Assembly (NCBI GenBank): GCA_963575745.1 | Contig: CAUYUJ010015009.1 | Coordinates: 156,273 to 220,272, forward strand | DNA length: 64,000 nucleotides | Source of the DNA: Prorocentrum cordatum | Taxonomy: Eukaryota; Sar; Dinophyceae; Prorocentrales; Prorocentraceae | Reading direction: 5' to 3' | Part shown: one piece after another, positions 50,990 through 61,849 of the stretch | How the letters are laid out: every line of letters starts with the position of its first letter | Numbering within the stretch: the stretch's first letter is position 1 | Notes under the pieces: model-generated | Database searches by the model: none | The model's input: only the letters and a program-made list of their open reading frames with translations | What the model was told of the DNA's origin: nothing | Program-made: the position numbers and the translations under genes

Positions 50990-52800
50990 TTGAATTCGGC
51001 GGGCCCCCTGCGGATCTTCGCCGTGTTAGCCGTCGAGAGAAGATGACGGTATTGAGGATGGAGGATGGGTGGGACGCATGCGTGACGGCATGCTGGGAAC
51101 GGCTTCGCGCACTCCGCCCGTCTTAAGATGGCCGATTCCGTACAGTCCTCCTGGGCACACGTGAAAATACATGCGAACCTTGCTCCCAGCGCTGCAGGTC
51201 GGATTGCTCCAGGAGTGCGGGAGGAGAAGAGGAGGACGGGGAGAGGAGGAGGAGGAGGAGGAGGAGGAGGAGGAGGAGGAGGAGGAGGAGGAGGAGGAGG
51301 AGGAGGAGGAGGAGGAGGAGGAGGAGGAGGAGGAGGAGGAGGAGGAGGAGGAGGAGGAGGAGGACAAGGAGGAGGAGGAAGAGGAGGCGGCGCCATGTCC
51401 ACGCGCGTGACAGCTCCTGGGACACGTGCAGACACGAGCGAGGTGCGCCCTCGGGGCTGGGAGAGCGGCGGCCCGGCGCACCCCTCAGGCACTTCCTCTC
51501 GGGCATCCTTCTGGGACATGCGAAAGATACGCGTGAGCAGCGCCTTCAGGGCTGCGACGCTATCATTTCGGCGCGCCCCTCGCGCATGTCATGCCCCACA
51601 CTTTCCTGGGACACGTGAAAATACGAGTTATCTACACTCCGAGGCCGTTCGATCCCCCATGGGACGCCAGTATGGTCCCAAGAAGCCATTGCAACGATTG
51701 GTACCGACCCTCGTCGAGGCAATATCCCAAGCCTCCACTGATTGCAAAATGTGCGCGCAAACTTCCCCCTGGAGGCCCGCCGGCTCAATTCGGCGGGTCC
51801 CCCTGCGGGCCCTCGCCATGTTGAACTTCGAGAGAAAATTGTTACATGAAGGTGAAATGGAGTATGCCGAGAAACGTGCGTAAACAGGCATGGTGAGAAC
51901 GGCCTCGCGCATTGAGCCGGCCGATTCTATTTACCAAGTATCCTGGGGACACGTCAAAATACAAGTGAAAGGAGGAGGAGGAGGAGAAGGAGGAGGAGGG
52001 GGAGGAGGAGGAGGAGGAGGAGGAGGAGGAGGAGGACAAGGAGGAGGAGGAAGAGGAGGAGGCAGCGCCATGTCCACGCGCGTGATAGCTCCTAGGACGC
52101 GCGAAAACACGAGTGAGGTGTGCCCTTAGGGCTCTGGGAGAGCGGCGTTTCGGCGCACCCTTCACGCATGCCCTGCCTGCTCTTATTCTGGGACGCGTAG
52201 AAATACTAGTGAACAACGCCTTCATGGCTACGACACTGTCATTTCGGCACGCCCCTCACGCATTTCCTGCCTTTCCTGCCCCACACTCTACTGGGACGCA
52301 CGAAAATAAAAGAGATATGCGCTGCGGGGGCCACAAAGGGCTCAATTCTATAAACCCCTCACGCAACTCCTGTCCCAGAGTCATTGGGACACCTGAAAAT
52401 ACGAGTGATCTTCGCTGTCAGGCTCCTGGGACATGCAAGAACAACAAGCAATTTGGGCCTCGAGGCTTCTGGGAGAAGTGAGAATACGAGTGGATTGTCC
52501 TTCCGTTTTGACGGGGACTTCAATTCGGCAGACCCATCACGCACTTCGTGCATGTTGGGCGCTCAGCTGGCCCCGAGATGGTTCCTGGAAGCCCCAATTC
52601 GGCACACCCCTCACGCATCTCGTGCCCCACGGACCTCAACAGGCCTCTCGCTGGCCTCCAGGCCTGCCTAATCCCTCAAGGGGCGCAAGTACGTCCCCAA
52701 CAAAAACATCGAAACGATTGGTACCAATCCTTCTCGAGGCAATATCCCTAACACCCACTGCTTGCAACATCTGCGTGCAAACTTCCACCTAGGGCCCGCC
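50990..52800 (+). repeat. ~95-bp satellite with higher-order duplication and two GGA tracts
   Basis: A box like CCTGGGACACGTGAAAATAC, GAGTG recurs at about 51147, 51417, 51510, 51605, 51942, 52088, 52187, 52288, 52384 and 52468. In between is TTTCGGCRCRCCCCTCACGC, related to the satellite at 939-1665 and 3355-3885. On a larger scale the order 'AATTCGGCGGG...CCCCTGCGG box, GGCCGATTC, GGGACACGT, GGA tract, GGCGCCATGTCCACGCGCGT' occurs at 50994-51400 and again at 51786-52075. A CGATTGGTACC..GAGGCAATATCCC segment occurs at 51696 and 52716. GGA tracts: 51246-51385 and 51968-52055. Confidence 0.8.
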
Positions 52801-52924
52801 GTGATTCCCACTGTGCGGCTGCAATGCGTGAAAACACAATCTTGGAAAACATCAATCCGCCGGATGTCCGGATGTCCGGGAACCAGGCGGGTCGCTCCGC
52901 GGGCGAAACACGCGCCCGACCTGA

Positions 52925-54180
52925 AGGAGGAGGAATACGATGAGCGAGGAAGAGGATAAGGAGGGAGACGCATGAGAAGGGAAGGCAATGGAGGACGAAA
53001 AGGGGGGGCAGGAAGAAGGAGGAATCTAATGGCGAGCGAGGCGGACGAGGAAGAGGAAGAGGAGGGACGAGGAGAAGAAACAGCAGGAACGGACTGGAGG
53101 AGAATGAGGAAGAGCGAGGAAATGGACAGAAGGAGTGAGGACGAGAGGCAGGAATGCACTGGAGTAGAAGATCGAGCAGGTAGAGGAAGAACGAACATGA
53201 GAGGCATGAGTGAACTGGATGTGGGCGGGGGAGGGGGAGGGGCAGAGTAAAACCAATATGCATCAACGATGCTGAAATACACCCTCCCGTCCCAAGCCCC
53301 CTCTTCCCAAGTTCCTGCACGCCTTCTTTTCACTGCGCCCCTCGAAAAACAACACCTGATGGGTCTGCCTGTAAGGCGGGGGGGCCCATTTTGAAAAATG
53401 AAGCTCCTTGCATCCATCCAGCGTCTAATAACCCATGCGTAGACGCATGATCCTACAATTCAATAAGGGGTCCACAGAGATCGTTTTGAAAAGAGGGTCG
53501 CCCCATCTGTGCAACGGTTGCACAACGTAACGCTCGTGGCCGTGAGCTTCGAAGACATCTCTGCTGATAAACCCATTCTGAACACGAGCTGCCTCAAGTT
53601 TGTTGCCAGCTTGGAGAAATATCACACGAACTGTCCATTCGAACAAGACGCGTTCTCCATCCCTGTGGGCGAAACAAGCTTTTAGGGCGAAGGTGCGCGG
53701 TGCTGAGGCGAGGTGCCCCTATTGAAAATCAGCCGCCCTCCATCCCTGTAGCCCTTGCAACCCTTGCAAGACGACTGGTCGCGGCGTTACGGCGAGGAGT
53801 CCCGTATCGAAAATGACCGGCCGTCAATCGTTGCAGCAACTGCAGACTTTGAGAACGGCTGTGCTCGGCGCTGCTGCGAGAGCCCCATGTTGAAGACAAC
53901 CCCCGTCCATCCTCTGGCACGAGTGTGCGCGGCGCTGGGACGAGAGCCTCATACACCAAAGAAGAGAAGCCGCCGATCTCTGCAACTCTGCAGAAGCTTT
54001 GAGTCACGCGTGCGCCGCGCTGTGGCGATAACGAACCTTCTGAAAACATCCCCCCTCCATCCGTGCAGCTGCTGCGAACCTCGAGCCTCGGGAACAGAAG
54101 TGGTGTGAAGCTGGGGGCGGAACACCCAGCCCGCTCCACCAGCGCGCCTCGGGGTGCGTTTCGTGAGGAAGTATCGATCA
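52925..54180 (+). mobile_element. Composite GGA/82-bp-satellite element, copy D (diverged)
   Basis: An interrupted polypurine tract (52925-53248) precedes a core GTAAAACCAATATGCATCAA containing the hairpin GCATC-AAC-GATGC at 53260-53272, then single-copy sequence. About five diverged 82-bp units follow, anchored on CCGCCCTCCATCC-like words (53733, 53818, 53903, 53969, 54050). The right end is poorly conserved, and GGA-type sequence resumes at 54180-54370. Same orientation as copy B. Confidence 0.6.
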
Positions 54181-54287
54181 AAAGAAAAAGGATGGAGGAG
54201 AGGACGAGCGCGAGAGCGAGCGAGCCGGGAGGCACGCGGATGAGCGGGCGAGCAGGAGGAACGAGGAGGAGCGAACGAGGAGGGAGG

Positions 54288-54365
54288 AGGCATGAGGAGG
54301 AGGAGGAGGAGGAGGAGGAACGAGGAGGAGGAAGAGGAGGAGGGGAGGAGGAAGAGGAGGAGGTG
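54288..54365 (+). repeat. (GGA)n tract
   Basis: Interrupted GGA/GGAA repeats to the right of composite copy D. Confidence 0.9.
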
Positions 54366-54519
54366 GCGAAGAGTAGGCGAGAAGCCAAGGCCAACCTGCC
54401 CCAGAGAGATGGGGGGAGACGGGCCTCGCAGCCTCCGGGGCGTGGGAATCGGCGATGAGCTTCCTCGCGCAGACAAGGTTGCGCGCCCCGGGCCCCCCGA
54501 CCGCCCCTTGCCGCGCCCT

Positions 54520-55495
54520 CCTCTTCTTCTTCCTCCTCCTTCTACAGATCTCCTCTTTCTCCTTTTTCTACCTCCTCTTCTTCTTCTTCTTCTTCTTCCT
54601 CCTCCTCCTCCTCCTTCTACAGATTTCCTCTTTCTCCTCATCCTCTCTCTCCTCCCGCCCACCTCTCCTGATCCCCCCTCCCTCCTCTCCAAATCCCCCT
54701 CGTCCCCCCTCCTTCCGCCTCTTCGTCCTGCGTCCGCGTCCTCCGTCCCTTCTCCCTCCTTCCTCTGCGTGCTCCCTCTTCCCTCCCTCCCTCCGTCCCC
54801 CCCCACCACTACTTCCACTCCGAGAGCTCCCCGGTCCCTGGCTCTCTAGATGCTGCTGCTGGCTCCTCCTCCTTCTCCTTCTCAAGCATTTCGATGCGAT
54901 CTTCCCCACGGCGACCTTGGCCATTCCCCGCTTGCAGAAACCATCTGTCCCTTCAAATTCCTCCTGCTACTCTTCTGTATCCCCTGACTCTGCCCAGCTT
55001 TGAGACCAGGCGGGGCTCGTCCTCGTCCCCGTCCTCTACCACCTGCGCGTCGTCCTTCTTCTCGTCGTCGCCACCCTCCCTCCTCCTGCTCCCTCCTCCT
55101 CTTTCCTCCTCGTCCGTCCCTCTTCTCTCCACGTCTTCTCTTTTCTCGCTCACATGCTTCGGCTCCGCTTCACCATCACCCCCCCTCCTCACTCACCTCC
55201 CTACATCCTCCTCCTCCTCTCCTCTCCTCCCCTCCCTCCTCATCCTCTCCCTCCCTCCCTCCCTCCCCGACCCTCCCATCCCTCCCTCTCGTCCCCCCTC
55301 CCTCCCTCCCCTTCCCTCCCTCCCTCCCTCCCTCCTCCTCCTCCTCCTCCTCTTCCTCCTCCTCCTCTTCCTCTCTGCCTCCTCCTCCTCCCTCAGCCTC
55401 GTCCTCCTCCCCCTCCTCCTCCTTGTCCTCCTCCTCCTCCTCCCCCTCCTCCTCCTTGTCCTCCTCCTCCTCCCTCCCACCCTCCCCAGCCTCCC
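54520..55495 (+). repeat. Polypyrimidine region (CTT, TCC, CCCT repeats)
   Basis: CTT/TCC repeats at 54520-54800 and TCC/CCCTCCCT repeats at 55040-55495 enclose about 240 bp of less biased DNA. The minus strand is therefore purine-rich over almost 1 kb. Confidence 0.9.
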
Positions 55496-55601
55496 TCCCT
55501 CCCCAGCCTCCTCCGCTGTGGCTCTGGCCGTGGTGCTCCCCGCCTGCCTCCGCAGCCTTTTCTTCGCCCCTGGCCAGCGGCGGCTCGGCGCGCCACTGTG
55601 C

Positions 55602-55710
55602 GTCGAGGAGGAGGAGGAGGAGGGGGAGGAGGCTGGGGAGGAGGAGGCTGGGGAGGAGGAGGAGGAGGAGGAGGAGGAGGAGGAGGAGGAGGAGGAGGAG
55701 GAGGAGGAGG
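55602..55710 (+). repeat. (GGA)n tract
   Basis: GGA repeats with two GCT GGG variants. Only about 105 bp separate it from the preceding TCC tract, so the two form a large imperfect purine/pyrimidine inverted arrangement. Confidence 0.95.
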
Positions 55711-56484
55711 CCTCGGGTTATGTTGCTCCCATCGCACTTAAGGACCACATCCCAGAAATAATTTGGATCACCCGAAAAAGTGTCGAAAGAGTGTCGACAC
55801 AATGCCGGACGAGTGTCTCCCAGGGCCCAACACGTGAAAACCCCCGAGTTTCGGTACTTTGTTTGGTGCTCGAAATTCTTTCTGGCGATCAAGACTAAAG
55901 TAAGTTGGAACATCATAAGCCTCGGGCGCCCAGCTGCTGCCGACCGCAAGGCTCGGCGGGACTGGGCCAGGCTGTGCGCCGATCGTGTAAATTGTCGAGT
56001 GGAAGGGCGAGCTGGAACGGGTCGGCGGCGACTTCGATTTCCGTCCTCGCCGGCGTCCAGCTCCTCCTCGGGTCGTCGAGTGAGCTCGCGGACCGCGTGT
56101 TGGCCATCGTGCCGTACTTGGCGGCCAAACTGAAAGGCCGCAAACCGCTTCCCGAAGACATTCTTCGCCGTAATGTGGCCTCCCATGCTGATGCGCGTGG
56201 GCAAAGCGTGGCAACGACGTGCACCCGCACGCTGGAAGGTGTGCAGGAAGGCCCTCGGATCGAGTGCCGTCAAAATCTGGGACCTCCCCTTCGGCTGCGA
56301 GCTAAAGCGCCAGTATTGGTTACTGGTGTTCGGTGGTGTGCTGACGATGCTCCTCAGGTCCTACTGGTGGACGCTGCTGATGAGTGGAGAACAGCACGGG
56401 AGTGATGTTCCTGATCATGAGCGTGGTGCCGTTCGCGAAGCCCCTGCCGCCTCTCCCTCTGGCGCCGTGTGTGCTGCTGTTGGA
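55711..56484. other. No gene recognised
   Basis: Open stretches on both strands (for example minus 56273-55711) show no similarity that I recognise. A degraded coding sequence cannot be excluded. Confidence 0.35.
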
Positions 56485-56630
56485 AGAAGAATCATAATTG
56501 CAATACGAAGAAAACTAAGAAGACTAAGAGGACGATTAGTAATAATAGTATTACAAATCATATTATTCAGAAGAAGAGTAATAGTACTAATGCTAAGGGA
56601 AATTGTACTCGTAAAAACAGCAGAAGTGAT
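56485..56630 (+). repeat. AT-rich degenerate AAG/AAT trinucleotide patch
   Basis: AATACGAAGAAAACTAAGAA, GAAGAAGAGTAATAGTACTA and similar sequence, dominated by AAG, AAT and AGT triplets. The patch stands out as AT-rich in GC-rich surroundings. It is open in one plus frame (Lys/Asn/Thr/Ser) but has no recognisable function. Confidence 0.6.
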
Positions 56631-57985
56631 GCAGGTGGAGTTCGAGGGGGGGACGCGTTGTCCTGACGAGGATGTCGAAGACCCTGCCTGGTGAGGGCTT
56701 CGGCGATGCCGCGGAGAAGGAGCTGCAGGAGGACGCAACCTCCACCGGGTGCTGCGTACTGGGCGGCGGCGGTGCCCCGATTGCGCCGACGGGCCGTGCC
56801 TCGCCGTGCACGCGAGGGGGATCGATCTGCTTCGGCGGCGTCGCCGATGGCAACGGCATCATGCACTGCCTCGCCAGTGGGTCGTCGTACCGTGGAGGCC
56901 AGTCTACGAGGAACCTTCCACAAGAAAAAACCCAACCCTGAGACCCCAGGACGTCCACTGATTTCTGGTGTCGGAACGTCACGCTTTTCATAGAAAACCA
57001 ATCGAAGCTCACGAAGCCCAGAGCACCCTGGAGGCAAGCAGGATGCTTCTTGGCACGGGTCTATACTGCACCACATCTCCTGCGCCGAGGTGCCGATGCG
57101 GGGCCCGACCTTGATGAGGGGGGCCCATCGGTCAAGGACTGAGCCGTGCTCCGGCAGCTTCGGCTCGCTGGCGCAAGGCCCCGCCTGCCGCCGTCAGGCC
57201 TGGGGCTTCCCTGTGGGCTCTTGCGATCTGCGGGGTCCTGCTGCTGCCACGACGGTTGTGGCTTGAATCCCGTAATCCCGTGATCTCCCCGGCATCCTCC
57301 TTCCTCCTCCTCCTCCTCCTCCTCCTCCTTCCCTCCTCCTCCTCCTACTTGCTCCGTTCCCCCTCATCCTCCACGTCAACTCTTCCTCTCCTCTGCCTCA
57401 TCCTCACATTATCCTCCGTCTCCAACGCCTTCCATTCCCTCCTTCTCCCCGGCCCCTCCCTACCCCTCTGGCTCCTCCACCTCAGGATAGTGCGTGGTGG
57501 TCATCGTCGGAGGGCCGCCGAGGTCTTTCAGGTGGCATCCAACATGCTCTCGGACGTCAATCAATTCTGGGCGGTTTTCGGAACTCTTCAAGGGCTCCTG
57601 GTGGGCTTCCAGAGGTGCCCCGAATCCAGGGAGCGAAACAGCGGGAACCCTGCTCGAAGTCCCCCCCTCCTCCTCCTCCGCCTCCTCCATCCTCCCCGTC
57701 GGGGTCCTCCTTCCGCCTCTGATTCTTCCTTTTCCCGCCTGCACCTCCACCTCAATCCTCCTCCATCCCCTTCCGCCTCGTTCCTCTGGATCGAATGAAA
57801 TGGGTCCTGAGTTTTTCACCTTGGATCGTTCTTTGACGGTCCCAAGGCCCTTGAGGGGCCCTTGGAGCCCGAAAACTGTGTCAAAAACCTCCAGGACTCA
57901 TTTCCCTCACGACCCCTTTCGCTCATGGCGATCCTGCACCTCCTCCTTCCGATCCGCGGCGGCCGCGGACCGGGGCGCTCTCTCT
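56631..57985. other. No gene recognised; TCC tract 57300-57350
   Basis: Mixed GC-rich sequence with Pro/Ser-rich frames. Short TCC runs at 57300-57350 and 57665-57690. Confidence 0.4.
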
Positions 57986-58368
57986 GGGGCCCCAAAACAT
58001 GGTGGTGACGGACCGCGCTGTGACCTCGGACGAACTCACCGCGCGGTCTGTCACCGCACGGTCTTGGGACCTCGGATGCCCTGGTCGTCCGGGGTCGTCC
58101 CCAGAGCCGAGTGCCCAAGCCGTGCGGTGACTCAGACGAAGCCAAGACGAGGATCAAATCGGGTGAAGATAAATCGAGAATCTCTGAGATCCGGCGGCTC
58201 TGGAGGATGTATCGAACGCCGCGGCCTTCTCAGAGCTTCTCGCAACGCTTCGAGGGCGTTCCGGAACGCTCTGGGACGGATCTATGCTCGCCCTAGTCCC
58301 GTCCTGATGGCCCCACGTGTATACTGACTCACCAATCGGTGTGGTCACCACACCGTTTCGGGGACCCC
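57986..58368. mobile_element. Foldback (MITE-like) element, copy 3, interrupted
   Basis: The left end is GGGGCCCCAAAACATGGTGG, TGAC (57986-58009) and the right end GTCACCACACCGTTTCGGGG, ACCCC (58344-58368); they pair imperfectly as terminal inverted repeats. The internal stem GTCACCGCACGGTCTTGGG (58050-58068) pairs with 58114-58131, one base shorter, across 45 nt. About 190 bp of unrelated DNA (58135-58324) lies between the internal stem and the right end; TGACTCA occurs on both sides of it. Confidence 0.65.
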
Positions 58369-58377
58369 GATGTTTCC

Positions 58378-58506
58378 TTGCCATCGCTCGGACGTCCATT
58401 TTCTGTGCATTTTTCGGTTTCGTGCGTGTTTTTTTTGCTCGATTGTCCAGGATGGTCCTCGATGGCTCCCGCCGAGAAAAAAATACACACGTCCGAGCGA
58501 TGCCAA
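58378..58506. mobile_element. Small MITE-like element, copy 1, 129 bp
   Basis: Terminal inverted repeats TTGCCATCGCTCGGACGT (58378-58395) and 58489-58506 match with one mismatch in 18. The inside has T-rich and A-rich sub-terminal stretches and no coding capacity. A degenerate copy lies at 30410-30556. It begins 10 bp beyond foldback copy 3. Confidence 0.7.
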
Positions 58507-58661
58507 GTCTTTCTACTTACAAGCGACCGCGTCTCCTCACCAGCGGCGTCAGGAACCGGAAGCCGAACCGCGAGAAGTCGAGGGCCACCCAGCGGCTCAG
58601 TAGCCTCCCGGGGTCGCCACAGGCCTCCTGGCCTTTCCTCCGCGCCGTGGTCCTTCCCGTC

Positions 58662-58810
58662 CCTCCTCCGCCTCCTCCTCCTCCTCCTCCTCCTCCTCCT
58701 CCTCCTCCTCCGGCGACGACGACTACGAGGATTCCTCTCCCCTCCTCCTCCTCCTCCTCCTCCTCCTCCTCCTCCTCCTCCTCCTTCCCCTTCCCCTTCT
58801 CCTTCTCCTC
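58662..58810 (+). repeat. (TCC)n tract
   Basis: Two TCC runs (58662-58705, 58741-58810) split by a CGGCGACGACGACTACGAGG island. Confidence 0.95.
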
Positions 58811-59347
58811 CTCATCGCGCAAAAAAGGTTGAGAACGCCCACGCTGAGTCAACTTGGAAGCGCTCCAGCCGTCATCAGCATTGCAGCCATGCCAAAGGCA
58901 ATGGGAAGGCGCTGGTAGATCCTTCTGCTAGCTGCGCGGAGGCATAGGCCCCAAGGTAGCGGTGCGAGGCAAGCGAGATTCGGCCGTATGCCAACTGCTG
59001 GTCCTCCTCCTCCTCCCCCTCCTCCTCCTCCGTTGTCTGACCTAACGTTTTGTACGACTCGCATGTGTGGTGACCGCGACGCACCACATGTACTCCTTAC
59101 ACAGCCTGCCAAGCCCAAAACAACAACCCTGTACTCGCATAACAAAACACATGCATGTGTCACGGAATCGTTGCAAGAGCAACGGCACCACGAAACACAT
59201 ACAAATGTCTCAATCGAATACGACGGAAACATCTGGTATTCCCGGCACTGGCAAGGCAAACATGGAAAACCCACACACTACCTTAAGACTGGCTTTCCCA
59301 AGCTCCGTGCATAACCACGAGAACTGGCAGGCACAAGAGGCCTTCAC
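58811..59347. other. No gene recognised
   Basis: Mixed sequence with a short TCC run at 59003-59030. No recognised coding or repeat content. Confidence 0.4.
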
Positions 59348-59570
59348 AAGAGGAGGAGGAGGAGGGGGAGGAGGAGGAGGAGGAGGAGGAGGAGGAGGAG
59401 GAGGAGGAGGAGGAGGAGGAGGGGGGAGAGGAGGAGCAGGAGGAGAGGAGGAAGAGGAAGAGGAAGAGGAAGAGGAGAGGAGGAGGAGGAGGAGGAGGAG
59501 GAGGAGGAGGAGGAGGAGGAGGAGGGAGGAGGAGGAGGAGGAGGAGGAGGAGGAGGAGGGGAGCCTCCCC
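59348..59570 (+). repeat. (GGA)n tract
   Basis: About 220 bp of GGA repeats with GGAA and AGC variants. Confidence 0.95.
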
Positions 59571-60009
59571 TCCGCGAGCCTCCTCCGCGCCGCCGTCGGG
59601 GGCTGCTGGCTGCCCCCCGACGACCCGCGGCCGCCGGCGCTGTGGGCCTGGTGGCCCAGGGTCCCCCCCCCCCGCGCCCTCCGCGCCCCCCCCCGCGCCC
59701 TCCGCCCCCGCCGGGGGGGGGGGGAGGGGAACACGAGAGAGCACATCCACACTGCCGGCCTCGCTCGCACTGCTCCAGCCGAGGTGCCGCTCGTGGCCGC
59801 GCAGCTCGCAGCGCAGCGCCCCCCAGCTCTGGATGCCGGAGGGGTGCTGCGGCTCCCCGAGGCGCCGCCTTCCGTCGTCCGGTCCGTCGCCGTCGTGCTG
59901 CACTCCGACGCGGTGCTCGCAACCCTGCACTTTCACCTCCTGGATGCCAAAGTCGTGCTGGTGCCGAGACCGCCACACGCCACAAGGCGGAAACCGTGAC
60001 ATCCTGACG
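59571..60009. other. No gene recognised
   Basis: GC-rich, with C9 and G10 homopolymers (59660-59725) that make frames unreliable. Confidence 0.4.
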
Positions 60010-60600
60010 TAAGCCATCCGAGCTGCCGCACCGAGTCCGTGACACGCAACAAAGTGGGACACGCACACAAGCGCTGGTCACACGAGCTGCCACACCGAGT
60101 CCGTGACACGCTGCATGGCTGAAACTATGACACACTCACGCTGCTGGGTAGTGCTGGATTGCGACGTGCTGCTCAACCTCGTCGTGGTAGACACCGTGGT
60201 ATCACGTGATTCCGTCGTGCTGTGCAGCGGCGAGGTGTTCAGCTAGGTTGTGGCGGACACCAAAGAAGTGAAGTGCTCGAATCCGTAGAGCCGGATAGCG
60301 GCCACGTGCTCTTCTCCATCGCGGAGAAAATCGTGTAAGCGCCCGTCTCCATAGTGCCAACCACCGACTTGCCGCACCTCACCGTGGTGATAGAACTCGC
60401 GGTCTTGCACGATCCCGTAATGCCGGATGGCGACGTTGTGCTCGCCTCCGTCGTGAGGGACCTCGTGGTGGCGCTCCATTCCGTGGTCTTGAAAAGCGAC
60501 GTAGCGCTCGACTCCGTCGTTCCTGAAAGCAGGATGCCGACGTGGTGCTCGACTCCGTCGTGGTGGACGCGGACGTGCTCCACTCCGTCACGCTAGATAG
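60010..60600 (+). repeat. Short tandem arrays: ~69-bp pair and 29-40-bp CGTCGTG array
   Basis: GAGCTGCCRCACCGAGTCCG, TGACACGC occurs at 60020 and 60089. From about 60425 to 60600 diverged units like GACGTGGTGCTCGACTCCGT, CGTG recur at 60431, 60460, 60497, 60537 and 60568. The plus strand also contains scattered GTCGTGGTAGAC words before that. The minus strand reads Thr/Ser/Glu-rich repeats. Confidence 0.65.
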
Positions 60601-60828
60601 CGACGCGGTGCACGATAGCGACGCGTGCCGTATTGCGCCCCAGTAGATGTCGGAATCGAGGGTGCAAGTCGTACTGCTCGTCCACTCCTGGATGCGCGGG
60701 TCAGGCGATGTGATGAGAGAACAGGCTCGCACACCGCACTGGTGGTCATTCGCTCGTCCGCGCACACCGTTCGCACAGAGGTACAAAAACCGGCAGAAGC
60801 ATACTTTCTCGGAGGTCAGCACGGAATA

Positions 60829-60890
60829 TCCGCGTGGTGACCCCAAATAATCCCCACCGACCCACCACGCGGTGCGATCACCTCACAATT
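60829..60890. mobile_element. Foldback element, partial copy 4 (right half)
   Basis: GTGGTGACCCCAAATAATCC, CCACCGACCCACCACGCGGT and GATCACC match the right half of copy 1 (28561-28612). Confidence 0.55.
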
Positions 60891-61423
60891 GTCGGGGGCG
60901 TCCAAGAGGGGGGCGTCCAGGAGGGGGGGCGCAGACCATGGCGGGCGGCATGTGCGCGGCCCAAGGGGGGGGGCCAGGGACGCAGTGGAACAAGAAGAGG
61001 CGCCATGAAATCTGGGCAGATCTCATGGCCCACGCCGTGATATCCCCCCCCCCTCATCATCACCCCCCTCTCTGCCGCCCCCGAAACTCGGGGACCCCCG
61101 AGATCCTCTTCCTCCTCGCCGGTGGCGCGCCTGGGACGCCCGGAGGCCTCCCGCGCCGGGCCCCCCGTCGCGCGCGCGCGCGGGCGGGGGGGGGGGGACG
61201 GCCCCCCACTGGGGGTGCGCGGGTGAGGGCAGGGCTGGATCCAAGCGGCCGTGGTTGGCGATCTCGTGGGCCGCGTTCGCTTCGGCTTCGTGTTTTGCGG
61301 TAGGAAGGCGGGTTCGGGACAGAGGCGAGGGAAAACGAGAGCAGGACGAACACGAGAAACACCGTTTAGGTTCAGCCCTGGGTGAGGCTAACCTGGTTCA
61401 CACAATTTCGCGCACCTCGGGGG
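60891..61423. other. No gene recognised
   Basis: GC-rich with tandem GGGGGGCGTCCA words at 60896-60928 (GGGGGCGTCCAAGAGGG and GGGGGCGTCCAGGAGGG) and a CGCGCGCG run near 61169. Confidence 0.4.
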
Positions 61424-61600
61424 AGCGCAAACATGGATCAGTGATCCATGGATTTGGCGCGCGGTCGCCTGATCCATAGATCGGGGGAGGTGCCCTCCCC
61501 GAAATGCGGCCAGTGCCGCCTCGTTCCCTCGTTCGGCGGCGGAAATCGCGATTCCCCACGAAAATGGGACCCGTCGCTCATCCACGCTCCCTGAATCCAT
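61424..61600 (+). repeat. Dispersed repeat with GGGGAGG hairpin, copy 2
   Basis: ATGGATCAGTGATCCATGGA, TTTGGCGCGCGGTCGCC, then hairpin GGGGAGG-TGC-CCTCCCC at 61484-61500, AATGCGGCC, GGCGGCGG, GGACCCGTCGCTCATCCACG and CCATG, parallel to 16905-17090. The start contains an extra inverted repeat, ATGGATCA/TGATCCAT. Confidence 0.65.
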
Positions 61601-61849
61601 GCTTGCGATCGCCGGAGCGATGCGCGGTTGCCTCCGCGCCCCCGCGCCACCCCCGCAGGAGAATCGTAGCCGCTCCGGCCCAGGCCGCGATTCGCGCGGA
61701 AGCGCGGCTCTCTTCGCGCCCCCGTTGCGGGTGGCCTTGAGAGCCCCCCTCGGAACCCCTGCGGGCCGTGCCAGGAGGACCGTCCTTACACCCGACGACG
61801 CAGGGGGGCGAGGTGTGCGAGAGGAAGGGAGTGGACGGGTAGGGCGCGG

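Noticed and set aside
58135-58324. 190-bp insert in foldback copy 3 as a transposon with TGACTCA target duplication
   Set aside because: The 7-bp repeat is part of the foldback family's own sequence (CCGACTCACC) and the insert has no recognisable ends.
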